A stretch of 64,000 bases of DNA from Zerene cesonia (lineage: Eukaryota > Arthropoda > Insecta > Lepidoptera > Pieridae): NCBI RefSeq assembly GCF_012273895.1, contig NW_024045131.1, positions 1,302,001-1,366,000 on the forward strand. The letters run 5' to 3'. Shown here piece after piece: positions 33,301 to 42,614 of the stretch. The notes under the pieces were generated by a model. That model was not told the DNA's origin and ran no database searches. It saw only the letters and a program-made list of their open reading frames with translations. A program made the translations under genes and the position numbers. Within the stretch, counting starts at the first letter, position 1; the number at the start of each line of letters is the position of its first letter.

Positions 33301-34427
33301 GGATGTCAGCACTAAGTTCCAGATAAACATGGCGCTAGGTGACATCACTTCTATTAAGAATACTGATAAATTTGCCAACATGTACCTGCCATTATTGTGG
33401 TTTGATATTGTAAGTATTTAATCTTACTATATATAAATCTCGTGTCACAATGTTTGTCCTCAATGGACTCGCTAAATCACTTAACCGATTATAATCAAAT
33501 TCGCACACCATGTGCAGTTCGATCCAACTTAAGAAATAGGATAGTTTAAATAATTTTAATTACGATAAATGACAATCCGAGCGGAGCCGGGGCGTGCAGC
33601 TAGTAACTATATATAACATTATCTATGTTTGTCACATAAAATGTGTAATTTTTTTTTCCTCTATTGGGGTATGAGGGGTATCACGAATACCGTATTTCTT
33701 AATAAATCAATAATATTACACTAATTTTATAAATGTGAAAGTTTGTTGGATGTCTGTCCGTCAATCACGCTGAAACTACTGAACGGATTTTGATGAAATT
33801 TTCATATACATTTTTTTCACACTTCATAAAAACAACAGCTAAACAGGTTCATTGTTGTTTCAGCGCATGTACAGCCTCCCATCATCAATGGAGATGCGCT
33901 TTAAGATGTATCTCAACATTCTGCCCGTAGTGGAGAATGTCATAATGTATATAACCTTCATATCGGGCGCCATTTTGATTTTCGCAACAATATACATTTT
34001 AACATTCAAAATAATGTTCAAATCGTACAAGAAGAATTGGTCAGACGAGAAACGTAACATGAGAGACATTTACGCGCCGTGTGAGATACCGCTGAATGAC
34101 ACGGAGTCTGACAGTCCGGACTCCAAATATGAGATCAGACCGTTCAGATCGCACTCCGACAGAATCAAAGAACTCAGTCAGAAATTGAGCGACAAAGTGT
34201 ACGACACGGTGCGAATATTCGAGGACAGAAAGAATTCGCTCATCGTTCCCGAAGTGTCCGCGGAAACCAACGACGCCTTCCGGAGTGAAAGCGACAGCGA
34301 TACGAGGGAGAAGGAGAGCGACGATGATTGTAAATACTTGGAAATAATCGACGACGGTAGTGGGTTCGACGATTATGTCTACTTGGAGAGTGAAAAGTCG
34401 AAAACTCTGCGAGAGTTGGATAAATAA
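21239..34427 (+). CDS. CD36-family scavenger receptor class B protein with long acidic tail (gene span; first exon missing)
   Basis: Nine exons join in frame: 21239-21330, 23173-23336, 27073-27217, 31151-31351, 31651-31878, 32343-32457, 32710-32860, 33268-33409, 33864-34427 (about 600 residues plus a missing start). CD36/SCRB/SNMP proteins are two-pass membrane receptors that bind or move lipids, carotenoids, pheromones or apoptotic-cell ligands. Family marks seen: a first membrane segment followed by HPYDILFRW; GGEIFEMWRKPEVELYVKVY; KIKEVGPFVYR; an ectodomain with several Asn sequons; the six-cysteine pattern GTHC, SLC, KCFC, KCLP, TDCYYGFP; WIQPDSGLPLDV; and a second membrane segment (IMYITFISGAILIFATIYIL). 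The final exon then runs on for about 138 cytoplasmic residues rich in Asp, Glu and Ser, whereas the family norm is a tail of one to a few dozen residues. The start codon is not identified: the first recognised exon needs one upstream base to complete its codon. The particular SCRB subgroup is not assigned. The 1-kb N gap lies in the first recognised intron. Confidence 0.93.
21603..22602. other. Assembly gap, 1,000 N
   Basis: Exactly 1,000 N, a fixed-size scaffold gap of unknown true length, in the first recognised intron of the CD36-like gene. An additional exon here is unlikely because the two sides join in phase 0. Confidence 0.99.
22898..23074 (+). mobile_element. Lep1-type Helitron (family A), internally deleted
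   Basis: Forward copy missing the ATCCCGATATTCC block, in the CD36-like intron about 100 bases upstream of an exon. Confidence 0.83.
23173..23336 (+). CDS. CD36-like gene, exon 3' of the gap (start of ectodomain)
   Basis: Acceptor TTCCTTCACAG, donor GTAAGC. It starts in phase 0 and ends with two bases carried over. It encodes KIIFQNGGEIFEMWRKPEV, then YVKVYLFNVTNAEEY with an Asn sequon, and ends KIKEVGPFVYR. Confidence 0.93.
23577..23925 (-). mobile_element. LINE 3'-end fragment, family F
   Basis: Reverse copy, longer than most, with a GC-rich middle (GGCCCCCGGGGGAGAGG, CCGACTAAAACCCCACTG). In the CD36-like intron. Confidence 0.6.
24145..24427 (+). mobile_element. Two family 1 SINE heads in tandem, the second with a body
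   Basis: Heads at about 24145-24215 (B box GGGTTCGATTCCC) and 24257-24330; only the second continues into the ATCTGCCCCATACCCCAC tail. The first is a head-only fragment. Confidence 0.75.
24642..24775 (+). mobile_element. Dispersed repeat, family J
   Basis: Forward copy in the CD36-like intron, from TACAGAGTATTCGTAAGG to GTTTGAATTCAATCTGACC. Confidence 0.55.
24850..25182 (+). mobile_element. LINE 3'-end fragment, family F
   Basis: Best long copy: CGAGCACGCTTCGGCACGAA, TACCACACCCCCACAG, GGGGGAGCCGGAGGCCTATT and CCACCAGCTCAGTTGCCCGC plus CATAAAAAA. Confidence 0.68.
25506..25544. repeat. Near-perfect hairpin, 17-base stem
   Basis: 25506-25522 pairs with 25528-25544 (one G-T), loop TATAT. Unrelated in sequence to the other two palindromes. 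Confidence 0.95.
25622..25829 (+). mobile_element. Helitron-like element, family B
   Basis: Forward copy, CACTATCACAATAAATGTGA to GCGTCTAG, in the CD36-like intron. Confidence 0.77.
25984..26183 (-). mobile_element. Family 3 SINE, near full length
   Basis: Reverse copy with the best preserved tRNA-like unit (26016-26090): GATCACG and CGTGATC acceptor-like ends, A box TGGCCGAGAGG, B box GGTTCGAATCC. The acceptor and T arms are separated by two extra bases, so it is not a canonical tRNA. Confidence 0.85.
26449..26642 (+). mobile_element. Helitron-like element, family E
   Basis: Forward copy ending AAAACCGCGGGGCACAGCCAG, an end resembling family A rather than the other E copies. Confidence 0.6.
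26753..26937 (-). mobile_element. Helitron-like element, family D
   Basis: Reference copy of family D: CTAGCTGCACCCGGCAAACG, a core with AATCGGTCAAGCCGTTTCGG, and GTGACACGAGAATTTTATAT at the 5' side. Confidence 0.68.
27073..27217 (+). CDS. CD36-like gene, ectodomain exon
   Basis: Acceptor CATTACAG. The first base completes the Arg codon of the previous exon, and it encodes EFLEHNVTEFNDNGTLSAIP and on to DDVLFLPHIALL. The donor GTAAGC runs almost at once into a long CA microsatellite. Confidence 0.93.
27227..27416. repeat. (CA)n microsatellite
   Basis: About 190 bases of CA units broken by CG and CT variants, beginning directly after the donor site of the 27-kb CD36-like exon. Confidence 0.97.
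27630..27712 (+). mobile_element. Family 2 SINE 3' end with (GAT)n tail
   Basis: CCCTCATAGGAGGCCTGTGC, ACATATATGGGCTGATGATG and a GAT-repeat tail. Confidence 0.75.
27809..28010 (+). mobile_element. Lep1-type Helitron (family A)
   Basis: Forward copy in a CD36-like intron; the terminal CTAG has mutated to CTGT. Confidence 0.83.
28430..28627 (-). mobile_element. Lep1-type Helitron (family A)
   Basis: Reverse, full length, in the CD36-like intron between exons at 27 and 31 kb. Confidence 0.87.
28732..28945 (+). mobile_element. tRNA-derived SINE, family 1
   Basis: Complete forward copy in a CD36-like intron, head to GGGACTTCACTTTTTTTG. T-rich flanks (TTTTTTTGT on both sides) may be a TSD. Confidence 0.85.
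29275..29450 (-). mobile_element. Old Lep1-type Helitron copy
   Basis: Diverged reverse copy lacking the hairpin end; GTATCCCGTAGGAATA and TCATTGCAATCAGTTCAG remain. Confidence 0.65.
30112..30310 (+). mobile_element. Helitron-like element, family B
   Basis: Forward copy; another CTAG-ending repeat (30311-30469) begins at the very next base. Confidence 0.77.
30311..30469 (+). mobile_element. Short element ending CGGGGCGAAAGCTAG
   Basis: TACTAATATAAAATCTAC to CTAG, abutting the family B copy to its left. Helitron-like by its end. Confidence 0.5.
30712..30850 (-). mobile_element. Family 2 SINE fragment
   Basis: Starts ATCATCATCAGCTCATAAGT on the plus strand and includes CCCACTGCTGGGCACACTGG and GATGTCACATTCTTCGAAC. 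Confidence 0.65.
31151..31351 (+). CDS. CD36-like gene, ectodomain exon
   Basis: 67 codons, phase 0 at both ends (TTCTTTACAG / GTATGT). It encodes SIANVVSQQSFMTRFGLNNL and ends PGWIYFDKLGLIDR. Length and position fit the helical part of the CD36 ectodomain. Confidence 0.92.
31651..31878 (+). CDS. CD36-like gene, ectodomain exon
   Basis: 76 codons, phase 0 at both ends. It contains the family stretch FTGETDLTISGLIDTYRGST and the first two of the six conserved cysteines (GTHC and KSLC). Donor GTGAGT. Confidence 0.93.
32035..32063. repeat. (TTTC)n microsatellite in a CD36-like intron
   Basis: About seven units followed by TTACAG, which looks like a 3' splice site but leads into an immediate stop (GGATAAAATAAG). 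Confidence 0.95.
32343..32457 (+). CDS. CD36-like gene, Cys-x-Cys exon
   Basis: 38 codons plus one base. It encodes VPIKEGVKSGLKGLMYTFPD and ends ENKCFCRL, with the CFC cysteine pair typical of the ectodomain disulfide region. Donor GTGAGT. Confidence 0.92.
32710..32860 (+). CDS. CD36-like gene, disulfide-region exon
   Basis: Completes the Gly codon of the previous exon. It encodes KCLPEGLIDVTDCYYGFPIA then LSYPHFYKGD, the last two conserved cysteines and the family's SxPHF motif. It ends with two bases carried into the next Arg codon. Confidence 0.93.
32940..33145 (+). mobile_element. Lep1-type Helitron (family A)
   Basis: Forward copy in the intron between 32860 and 33268; diverged core, intact CCGCGGAGCGAAGCTAG-like end. 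Confidence 0.8.
33268..33409 (+). CDS. CD36-like gene, distal ectodomain exon
   Basis: Acceptor TTTTTTCTAG, donor GTAAGT. It encodes RFWIQPDSGLPLDVSTKFQI and ends MYLPLLWFDI, matching the family stretch 'xxEPxTGxPL...NM' and the PxxWF block ahead of the second membrane segment. Confidence 0.92.
33425..33603 (+). mobile_element. Helitron-like element, family C
   Basis: Forward copy in the last CD36-like intron, starting 15 bases after the donor. Confidence 0.76.
33717..33805 (+). mobile_element. Family B Helitron, 5' fragment
   Basis: About 90 bases, to GATTTTGATGAAATTTT, ending 58 bases upstream of the last CD36-like exon. Confidence 0.65.
33864..34427 (+). CDS. CD36-like gene, last exon: membrane segment 2 and 138-residue acidic tail
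   Basis: 187 codons plus TAA. Residues 1-25 finish the ectodomain, about 26-48 form the second membrane segment, and a basic stop-transfer patch (KIMFKSYKKNW) follows. The tail is strongly acidic and Ser-rich near the end (SESDSDTREKESDDD). It holds three YxxPhi-type sequences: YDTV at 34200-34211, YLEI at 34335-34346 and YVYL at 34374-34385. Such motifs recruit AP adaptor complexes in other membrane proteins; the role here is inference. The reading frame stays open and uses ordinary codons, so the tail looks genuinely coding. Confidence 0.92.
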   Translation, partial: RMYSLPSSMEMRFKMYLNILPVVENVIMYITFISGAILIFATIYILTFKIMFKSYKKNWSDEKRNMRDIYAPCEIPLNDTESDSPDSKYEIRPFRSHSDRIKELSQKLSDKVYDTVRIFEDRKNSLIVPEVSAETNDAFRSESDSDTREKESDDDCKYLEIIDDGSGFDDYVYLESEKSKTLRELDK

Positions 34428-36624
34428 ACGATGTTCTGCCGGTTTCGCTCGCTGATATGTCCCTGATACGCTATTCGACTTAGAATCTTATTCATTATCA
34501 TTATAACAGATAAGCGAAAAGGGATGTATGAGGAGGCTGTGCCGGTTGTTAATGTATCGGATTGAATAAGTCACAATTTTAAATTGTGTCCGAATGTATG
34601 TTGGTTTATTCTGAAGTCTTTGACAGATATATTTAGGTTGCATTATTAAATACGATATTAAATTGACTATACAGGGAAATGTTATTTCTTGATAGCTAAT
34701 TAGCTAATAAGTGCTTGGAAGGAGTTAAACTCCAAAATATTTCATTTCGCCTCTAAGTTATGATGTTATAACATTATAAAATCAATCTTTTGAAAAGGAA
34801 TTTACTTTTATTGTGTATTTTAAAAGCGCTTTATTCATTAAAATACACATCAATGAAAAATATTTTTGTATAAAATGTGAAAGATAATGTATACCTATAA
34901 ATATCATTCGTTAAAATTTCATGGGAGTTTCAGAATAAGCTGTGTTTAATTTAAATCTTATTAAAGGCTGGTTTAACATTCAACGCTTATTGAATCTTGC
35001 CATGAATCTATTGCCTTCATGCACTGTTTTCAGTATTTACATTTAAAATATATATTTACATTTTTATATATTTCTGGTTATCGCAAAGTGAATTGAGTTT
35101 AGTCAGACTAATAGCTAGGAGGGAGACGTTTTAGATGGAATGCGGGAGACGATTTAAATGATTTTAGTATTTGACCAGAACGTTTTTTGGGAATATGGAT
35201 TAAAAAGGGAAGAGAAAAGTTATTAAACTTAGTTAAAAAAAAACGAAGATTATTAAATATAACCGGTATTCGAAAAAATGCATATGTCCATCAAAACCAA
35301 ATGGATGAAACAAGGAACGTCTCATATTGCTATCCCTCTCTTTTGTTTTTTGTTAGAGCGACATGAAATATGATTAAATTCAATTTAGTTTGTCATTATA
35401 GCCAGCTATCGGCATTTAGAAGTAAACTACTATGGAGCTCAAAAATATTGCTCAATTTTTTATACATTTATTATATTATGTCGTAAGGTTGATGATGATT
35501 TTATGGGGCCAATCATAAGCTTGAAAATTGACGCTAAAATCGACCAATAGCAAGGCAGGAAATTAAAAATGTCATCATTTTATATCAAATGATGGACAGG
35601 ATTGCCATGTTGTTTATAATTTTATATGACAGTGACGTTAACGATAAAATAAGTGCAATACAAATTGGGATAAGGCTATTTTGACTAATAATCGACAAAT
35701 TTATATCGTTTTTATGATTTTTTCTATACGATATTATTATAAGGAAATACATAAAATTTTTCTGAGAGACAATAATAAAAAAAATGTGATCCGTCACGGG
35801 ACGCCGACGGATGGCAGATGTGAAACATCGACATTATTTTGTAAAAGTAATATGCAGAAAAGAACATATTGTGATAGGAACTAAATACGTCATAATGATA
35901 AAATAAATTATTGCGATTTTTCCCAGATAACGATGACTAGTTATTGAATAAACGTTTATTTTCATTACATACAAAAATTTACTTCAAATCGTGACTACTT
36001 AATTCGTCGCAACGTCAGAAATCGGTTTTACGTGCGGCTATAGATGTTTCACATCAATAGAAATATTTCTATATCATTTTTAATATAGCATTGCCATATC
36101 AAATCAAATGACATCAAAATAACCTTGTCGTTAAGTCTACTTAATTGTCTAATGTATAAGAGATTTAGAGCGACTGTATATTTTATTATTTATGTAATAG
36201 ATAAGATTCAGACACGTGACTTAATTTTATAAAATATTGCTGAGAAAATAATATTACAATAATTCGTTTGTACCCAGGTGAGATAGATATATGTAATTGC
36301 TTCGTCTCTTTCTGATTATCTGCCACAATTCTTTTTTTTTTGTTTGCTTTTGATGATTTTTGTATAATTTATATATTTGTATAAAACCTCACCTCACGTA
36401 TGAATGTTTGTATGTATGTCTGTGTGATATTCGAGTTAATTAGAACCATTATCTACCTGAATGTGAACAACAAACTAGATTTATTTATATAAGTTGTAAA
36501 TATAGCTTAAGATGGTTAATAAGGAATAAATTTATTATTATATGCGTGTATTTTATTATAATTCTTACCCAAAAATATGCCATGTGCTTTTTACACACTT
36601 AGCAGTAAGGCATTTTTAATAAGT
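34428..36624 (+). other. Probable 3' UTR and downstream flank of the CD36-like gene
   Basis: AT-rich sequence with no ORF of note and no recognisable transposon. Candidate polyadenylation signals AATAAA occur at 35902-35907, 35947-35952 and 36525-36530. Which is used cannot be told from sequence. Confidence 0.5.
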
Positions 36625-36716
36625 CCTATTAATATCATAAATGCGCAAGTTTGTGAGGATAGATGTGTGTGTGGACGTAAGTTTGTTGCTCTTTCACGCA
36701 AAAATTAACTACTGAG
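36625..36716 (+). mobile_element. Lep1-type Helitron 5' fragment
   Basis: About 90 bases of the 5' half, to the TTTCACGCAAAAA stretch. It marks the left edge of a repeat-poor 4.4-kb stretch. Confidence 0.7.
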
Positions 36717-39700
36717 AAACTGTATTTTTTATATAAATGAAGAAAATACTCCATAAATATGCAGGCCATTTTATATGGCTACAGCATTTAGAGCCAGAAT
36801 AGCTGTAATAGGCTCTAAGGCCTAAAAATAAAAAAACACCATCAAATTAGAGAACTAGATCAAATTTAAATGCGACCACAAGGAATGTACCAGCTTCCAA
36901 ATAAAAAATGATCATCAAAATCGGTTCAGCCAGTCGAAAGTTCCAAGACAACATAGCAAAAAAACTAAATGCAAGGGAAAAACCCAAATAAAACAAACAC
37001 ATACAAACAAGCATTTATTGAATACAATTATTGACAGCGAATATACAAAAAAAAAATTCACAGCTCCCATACAACCAAATCTGGTCAAATCTTCATTCAC
37101 CCTGAATGCGCCAAATTTACAAATCAACACTTTTTGGTTCATCGTACAACTATTAATCACGACCCTTTATAATCTGTTCCAAACCAAAATGGCGCGAAAT
37201 AGAAATCAATCGTTTTTTTTTTTACAAAATTTTTTTAAAAAACTCTACCTAAGTACATAAAACATCTTCCAAAACGTATATAATACAATATTTTTGAATA
37301 CAATTTAAAACGATAATTACTATTGTACATTACAAAATTATTTGGTCGCATTATTCATATATTTTTTTTACAATTTTCGATTGAATTTTGTCTATACATT
37401 CTGCAACAGCTGGCTTCTAACTTCATAGTCACATCCCCAAATTTATATTATTTTTTACTTTTCACACAATATTGACCCCTTATCAATTACGAATTAATAA
37501 TAATAAGCTAATATATTTAAAGTTTCTTGTATACAAATAGTTATTAAGCAAATGAATTTTATTATTATATTCAAACAAAACTACAATTAAAATGAATTTA
37601 TTCATATAAAACTAGAGTGAAAGGCCATGCTACTATCTCTTTCTAACCTTCATTCAGCAACACTTACGTTTGTAACAATTAATGATCTAACGATATTTGG
37701 GAATGGACCAAGCCAGCCCAGCCCACACATAGATTTGACCCAAACAAACAAACAAACAAACACAATGAATTAATCAACCTGAGATCGGTGTGTGCGAGAC
37801 GCCCCACCAAGTGAGGTAGTCACCATAAATAACGCTAAATGTGTAATAAAACGATCCCTCGAATTTTCGTCAATGGTATGGGGTATTAACTCTCTGGAAT
37901 GTTCCATTTTGAATTGTATGTGAATTTTTATTGAAATAACAACTGCCTCATTCTTTGAAAGTTGGTAAAAAACAACAGTTTATGGGAGAAATCTAAAATG
38001 AGCGCAAAATTTTAATTTGGACTGTCAAAATAATAAATATATTAAAAAATATATGCTTTAATGACTGAATCAACCAAATGATAATAATACGAAAAAAAAA
38101 GACCGATCCTTGATAAGTGTACAAAGTTTGAATGAAATCTGTCCGTTTGAAGTGGGTCAAAATCCACATACAATTAAACAAAAAGCTGCAACAAACATAC
38201 AAACTAAATTGGAACATCCCACGACAGTTCTTGATAACAAAAAAAAAACCAGTATAACGCATATTATTCTCATTGATACCACCATATTGATATATGATAT
38301 AACCTAGACCTTAGCTTAGTTAAAAATCGAACCTAGGACCTCCCGTTCGAGGCCTACCAATTACCGTAGAAGGCTACAAGGCACTATTATATATTTTATT
38401 ATACCTACTTAATTATTTATTAGAATATACAACTATACTATGCTAATAATGGGGATATGCCTTACTCTAAAACTTTTTACACCTATTTGATATAAATATT
38501 ACATCGAATTCTATAAAGCTGCCTACAACTAAGATTTAATATTCAATTCAGGGTTGTCACCTATTTGTAATAAACGATTTTTTTCTAAAAAAAATAAAAG
38601 CATAACATACAACTAAACCGTCTTTAAACAGTCAAAACTAGGCTAATTTAAATCGGAGCCTTCAGCTTTCAAATAAAAAAAGAATCATCGAAATTTGTTC
38701 AGCCAGCCGAAAGTTCTGTGGAAGGGTACGGTTCTTTTTTTTTTAGTCGTTTGACGGAAAAATTATATGTTAATTAATATATATGTATAGAAAATAATTG
38801 GCTGAACCTTGTTGTTAGTATGGGCAATGAACAAACAAAACAATCTTACATCAAATACTAAATTTAAGTTCAATACCGTTAAATAGTCGAAAAAAATTAG
38901 TTATTTTCAACTAAACAACACCAGTGATCTGTTTAAATGTACTGTTAGTCATCTCAGTAATTTTAAAGCGTTTCAAAACAAACTGGCGACAACCCTATAA
39001 TATTACGTATAATAATTTTTTTAATACATATCACAAAACAGTGGAAAATGGAAGAATCAATCGTAATGAGACTTGAAGTCACGTAATGGCAAAGAACACT
39101 ATTTTGCCAAATTATTATTAACTCGTGCACTAATCGATAAAAAATTCTAATTTTTTTTAAGTTAGGTCATTATTCAGGTTTTCTTAAGGTCTAATTTAGA
39201 CAGTGGCTCACAATTTCGAAGGATCTTTTTTTTTTAATTTTTTGTTGAGTTTTGGGTAGGGTAGCTTTGTACGTATAAGTTTCACTACAGAAAATGTTTC
39301 GATTTGGAAAAATTATATGAATTTTAATAAAAATCATTTAGGGTTGCCTGTATGACATTTTTTGATATACAATTTTTTTTTTTTTACAAACAAATTTATT
39401 TCAAACTACCCACCCGCAAAACACAATGCAAGTAAATTTATCATAAATTAATTGAGAACCATGTATTTTTATCTCGTATTATTTCCCAAGCGGGAGTTTT
39501 AACCCACGTAATAAGGTTTAATTTTTTTTATTTCTACCTTCACGGCTGGTTACTATTTTGGAAATATATTTTTTTAACTAGATGACGTCACTATGGAGAA
39601 GATCAATTTTATTACATTTTACATATTATTGGCGTAATTAAACATTAGGTTGTCTAAATTTTCATCCATTTGCAATTAAATTAAGCATAAGGCACTTTAG

Positions 39701-41159
39701 GATTAAAAACTAATTCAACATTGAAAGACAGCAATTACATTTAAATTATTTAAGTATTTTTATGCGACACTGGTGTTCTTGCGATGCAAGGTATACATAA
39801 AAACAAATTACCATCTCTTACAGACGGTAAGATTTTATGTTTATTTATACATATTTCGTATAATAATTCTATTGGATGGGAGCTTGCATATGTGTTCAGA
39901 TATGGCATGTATTTAATATAGCATTAAATATTGACACATCTGCGCACAATGTTTCTTACTCTATGGTCAAACCTGGGCAGTCAACCTTTTTTTGCGATTT
40001 TTTCTTTTTTAATTTTTACTTTAGAAAAAAATGAATTTTAACTTTCGAACTAGTTTTATTTATTGAAAAATATGTGGAAAAAAGTTATTACTGCTACGCG
40101 CAATGCGAAAATTTTTAAAACTAATTATTAAGGCACGTTTTAGGAAGTCTAATTTTATAATAGCACTGATTAAACACGTCATTATTTGAGTATTTTTTAT
40201 ATAATCCATATTAGAGGTAAGCAAGTACTGTAAATCGTTTTTTTATTTGTTATTGTCCTTACTGAGAAATTTATAGTTTAATTATTCTAAATTAGAAATA
40301 TATGACAGTTGAAGCGTTTATTTAATTTGTGTTTAATCGGATTTAAAAATCTATTTAAAAGTTATATTTAACCTGACTACGGTCATGGTCCTAGAAGTTT
40401 TTAAGGCATTAAATTAATATCTGTTTAAAATGCATTATTTTCTTTTAAAACTTAAGTGATAAAATAAAATTAATTATATACGTAGTATGCGAAAATGTAA
40501 CTTACTTATTAAATATATATTAAAGATTATTATCCATTTTTAATATTATTTTAATTGTGTAATAAAAAAAAATACCATAAAATAATTTATGAACCAATTA
40601 ATTGTGGCTATTTTATCACTTAAGTTATAAGCTTGAGTTAAGTTAAATGCATATTTTATGAACTTAAAATAGCATTCTACGATACACATAAAAAAAATCA
40701 ATATTTTTAATTTTTTAATATTTTTTAAGCACTGTATTGGTTAAAAGGTGGGTTCCAGTAAGTTAGGTGGTATTTTACGCTAAGTTATAATAAATATATA
40801 TCGCTATTTACACGTTCAATATCGACAAAAAAAAATCATCGAATATTTAATTATTTGTCCTTTTTATCTAATTTTTAATTGAGTTGACGCTACATCAGTT
40901 GAATAACGTAAGTGATACATTACGGCCCGTATACATTACCTTTATTTATTTATTAAAAGCAATGAATATGAAACGAAAATCTATGGCCAATATATATGTA
41001 ATATATTAATTATATAATATCCATGTATTCTTCTTTTATATAACCGAAAATGTGAACAGACTATTTTTATATTCGCCAAATATTTCAGCTCAGTTTCACG
41101 ACTAGCTGATAAGTCACAGATAGCTTATCTAACGCTGCTCGACACACATTTTCATACAT
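36717..41159. other. Repeat-poor AT-rich interval between the converging genes
   Basis: No Helitron and almost no other transposon in 4.4 kb, many poly-T/poly-A runs, no credible ORF. It may hold the long Wee1 3' UTR; minus-strand AATAAA repeats occur at 40941-40953. Confidence 0.5.
38101..38160 (+). mobile_element. Family J fragment
   Basis: GACCGATCCTTGATAAGTGT and GTCCGTTTGAAGTGGG, one of the few repeats in the 36.7-41.1 kb stretch. Confidence 0.5.
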
Positions 41160-41346
41160 TACTAGCTGCGCCCCGCGGTTTCACCCGCGTAAGTCCGTAT
41201 CCCGTAGGAATATCGGGATAAAAAATAGATGTTGGCCGATTCTCAGACCTACCCAATATGCTTACCAAATTTCAGAGGAATCGGTCAAGCCGTTTCGGAG
41301 GAGTATGGCAACGAAAACTGTGACACGAGAATTTTATATATTAGAA
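41160..41346 (-). mobile_element. Chimeric Helitron: family A 3' end on a family D body
   Basis: 41160-41220 is the Lep1 3' end (CTAG, hairpin, TCCCGTAGGAATATCGGG). At AAAAATAGATGTTGGCCG it switches to the body of family D, as seen at 26753-26937. Confidence 0.75.
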
Positions 41347-42084
41347 GATTTGTCTTATTCAACTGTGAGATAAGCTAAAGGGAACATATCTAGATGTTAT
41401 CAAACCGCTCATAATTATTATATATGTGTATATGTGTGTGTGTATATAAAATGCTAAATGCACCTTTAAAAAAAATATATCTATAGAAATGTTGCCATCG
41501 CCTATTATTATTGTCATAGATTAATTGTCGAAGAAGATTTTTATAGTCTGTTTACATTTTCTGCCATTAAATAAACAAGTGAAATAATGTATGGGTTCAA
41601 AGATGAATATATTACTATATTATTAAAACAAATATGGCGTTAATGTATGGTCGGGTGGATGTAAGATACAAAAAGATCGACAAATGTTAGATTTTTCTAT
41701 AATCATAAAACATTTTTTATGTGTACTAAATGTAAAAAAAAAGTTATAAGCATTTTAACCTTAAAAATCTGTACCCTCCATCGAATTGTCCGAGCTAGAC
41801 CAACTCTAAGTGGACACGGAACGCACCAAAGCTTTCAAAATTAAAATTAAACATCAAAATCGGTTCCGCATCCGAAATCTCAGAGATAACAAACCCCAAA
41901 AAAAAAAAAAACAGTTAAATTGAAAAATCGAAATCCTCTATTTTTGAATTCGGTTGAAAAACCCTTGCCATACACACAATAATCTAAGAATACACCCATT
42001 AACCCATACATTTCACAAAAGTTGAAAATTCTCAAAGCCGGCTTGCTCACATTTCAATCATCACCAATCACTGTCTAAATCATC

Positions 42085-42109
42085 TCATCATCATCATCAT
42101 CATCATCAT
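42085..42109. repeat. (ATC)n microsatellite
   Basis: About eight ATC units 330 bases past the Wee1 stop, possibly the tail of a reverse family 2 SINE remnant. Confidence 0.9.
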
Positions 42110-42433
42110 TACCAATCATAATAATTGACTCAATATAAACAATTGGACTCGCACAAAAAAGGTCGTAAACATTATCCGTTGTAGAAGTGAAACGTAAAAT
42201 ATTCCATTGTAATTAACACCTTATGCCGTGGCAGTAACGTTCAAAGTCTATTGTATCGCTCGTTACAAAACTCTGCCAAGCGCGCACGCGCAGGTAGAGT
42301 TTTACATCGGACAATTTACGAGCCAATACAGATCCAATTGTTTATCGTACATCAAATATATTTCGTATCAAATTCGGGCCACGCTTGTATAATATATCTT
42401 ATACATAAACATATATGTTATATATATTATATG

Positions 42434-42614
42434 CTAATTCTTTTTACCCCGCCTGTCCGTCCGTCTGTCTGTATGTATGGGCGCGGTCACGGAACGGAGC
42501 ATCTCGTCGATGTTCGTATCGAAGCGCCGATGTTGCAGCCTTTTTGCGGCTCGCGTTTTGAATTTCGCCGATTCCTGATTCGCTAGCGAGTTGGGCGTTA
42601 GGGACTGGAGGCAT
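42434..42614 (-). CDS. Wee1: Wee1 exon 11 (C-terminal tail and stop)
   Basis: Acceptor TCTATTCCCAG. 59 codons plus TAG, basic, ending RRTDRRGKKN. IDEMLRSVT loosely resembles the MNRSVSL end of vertebrate Wee1. Less conserved than the other exons, so the exact end is a little less sure. Confidence 0.8.

Noticed and set aside
38325..38380. tRNA-like remnant on the minus strand
   Set aside because: Only a B-box-like GGTTCGATT is convincing; too decayed to call.
42251..42586. 111-codon plus-strand ORF
   Set aside because: Antisense to the last Wee1 exon, no recognisable protein.
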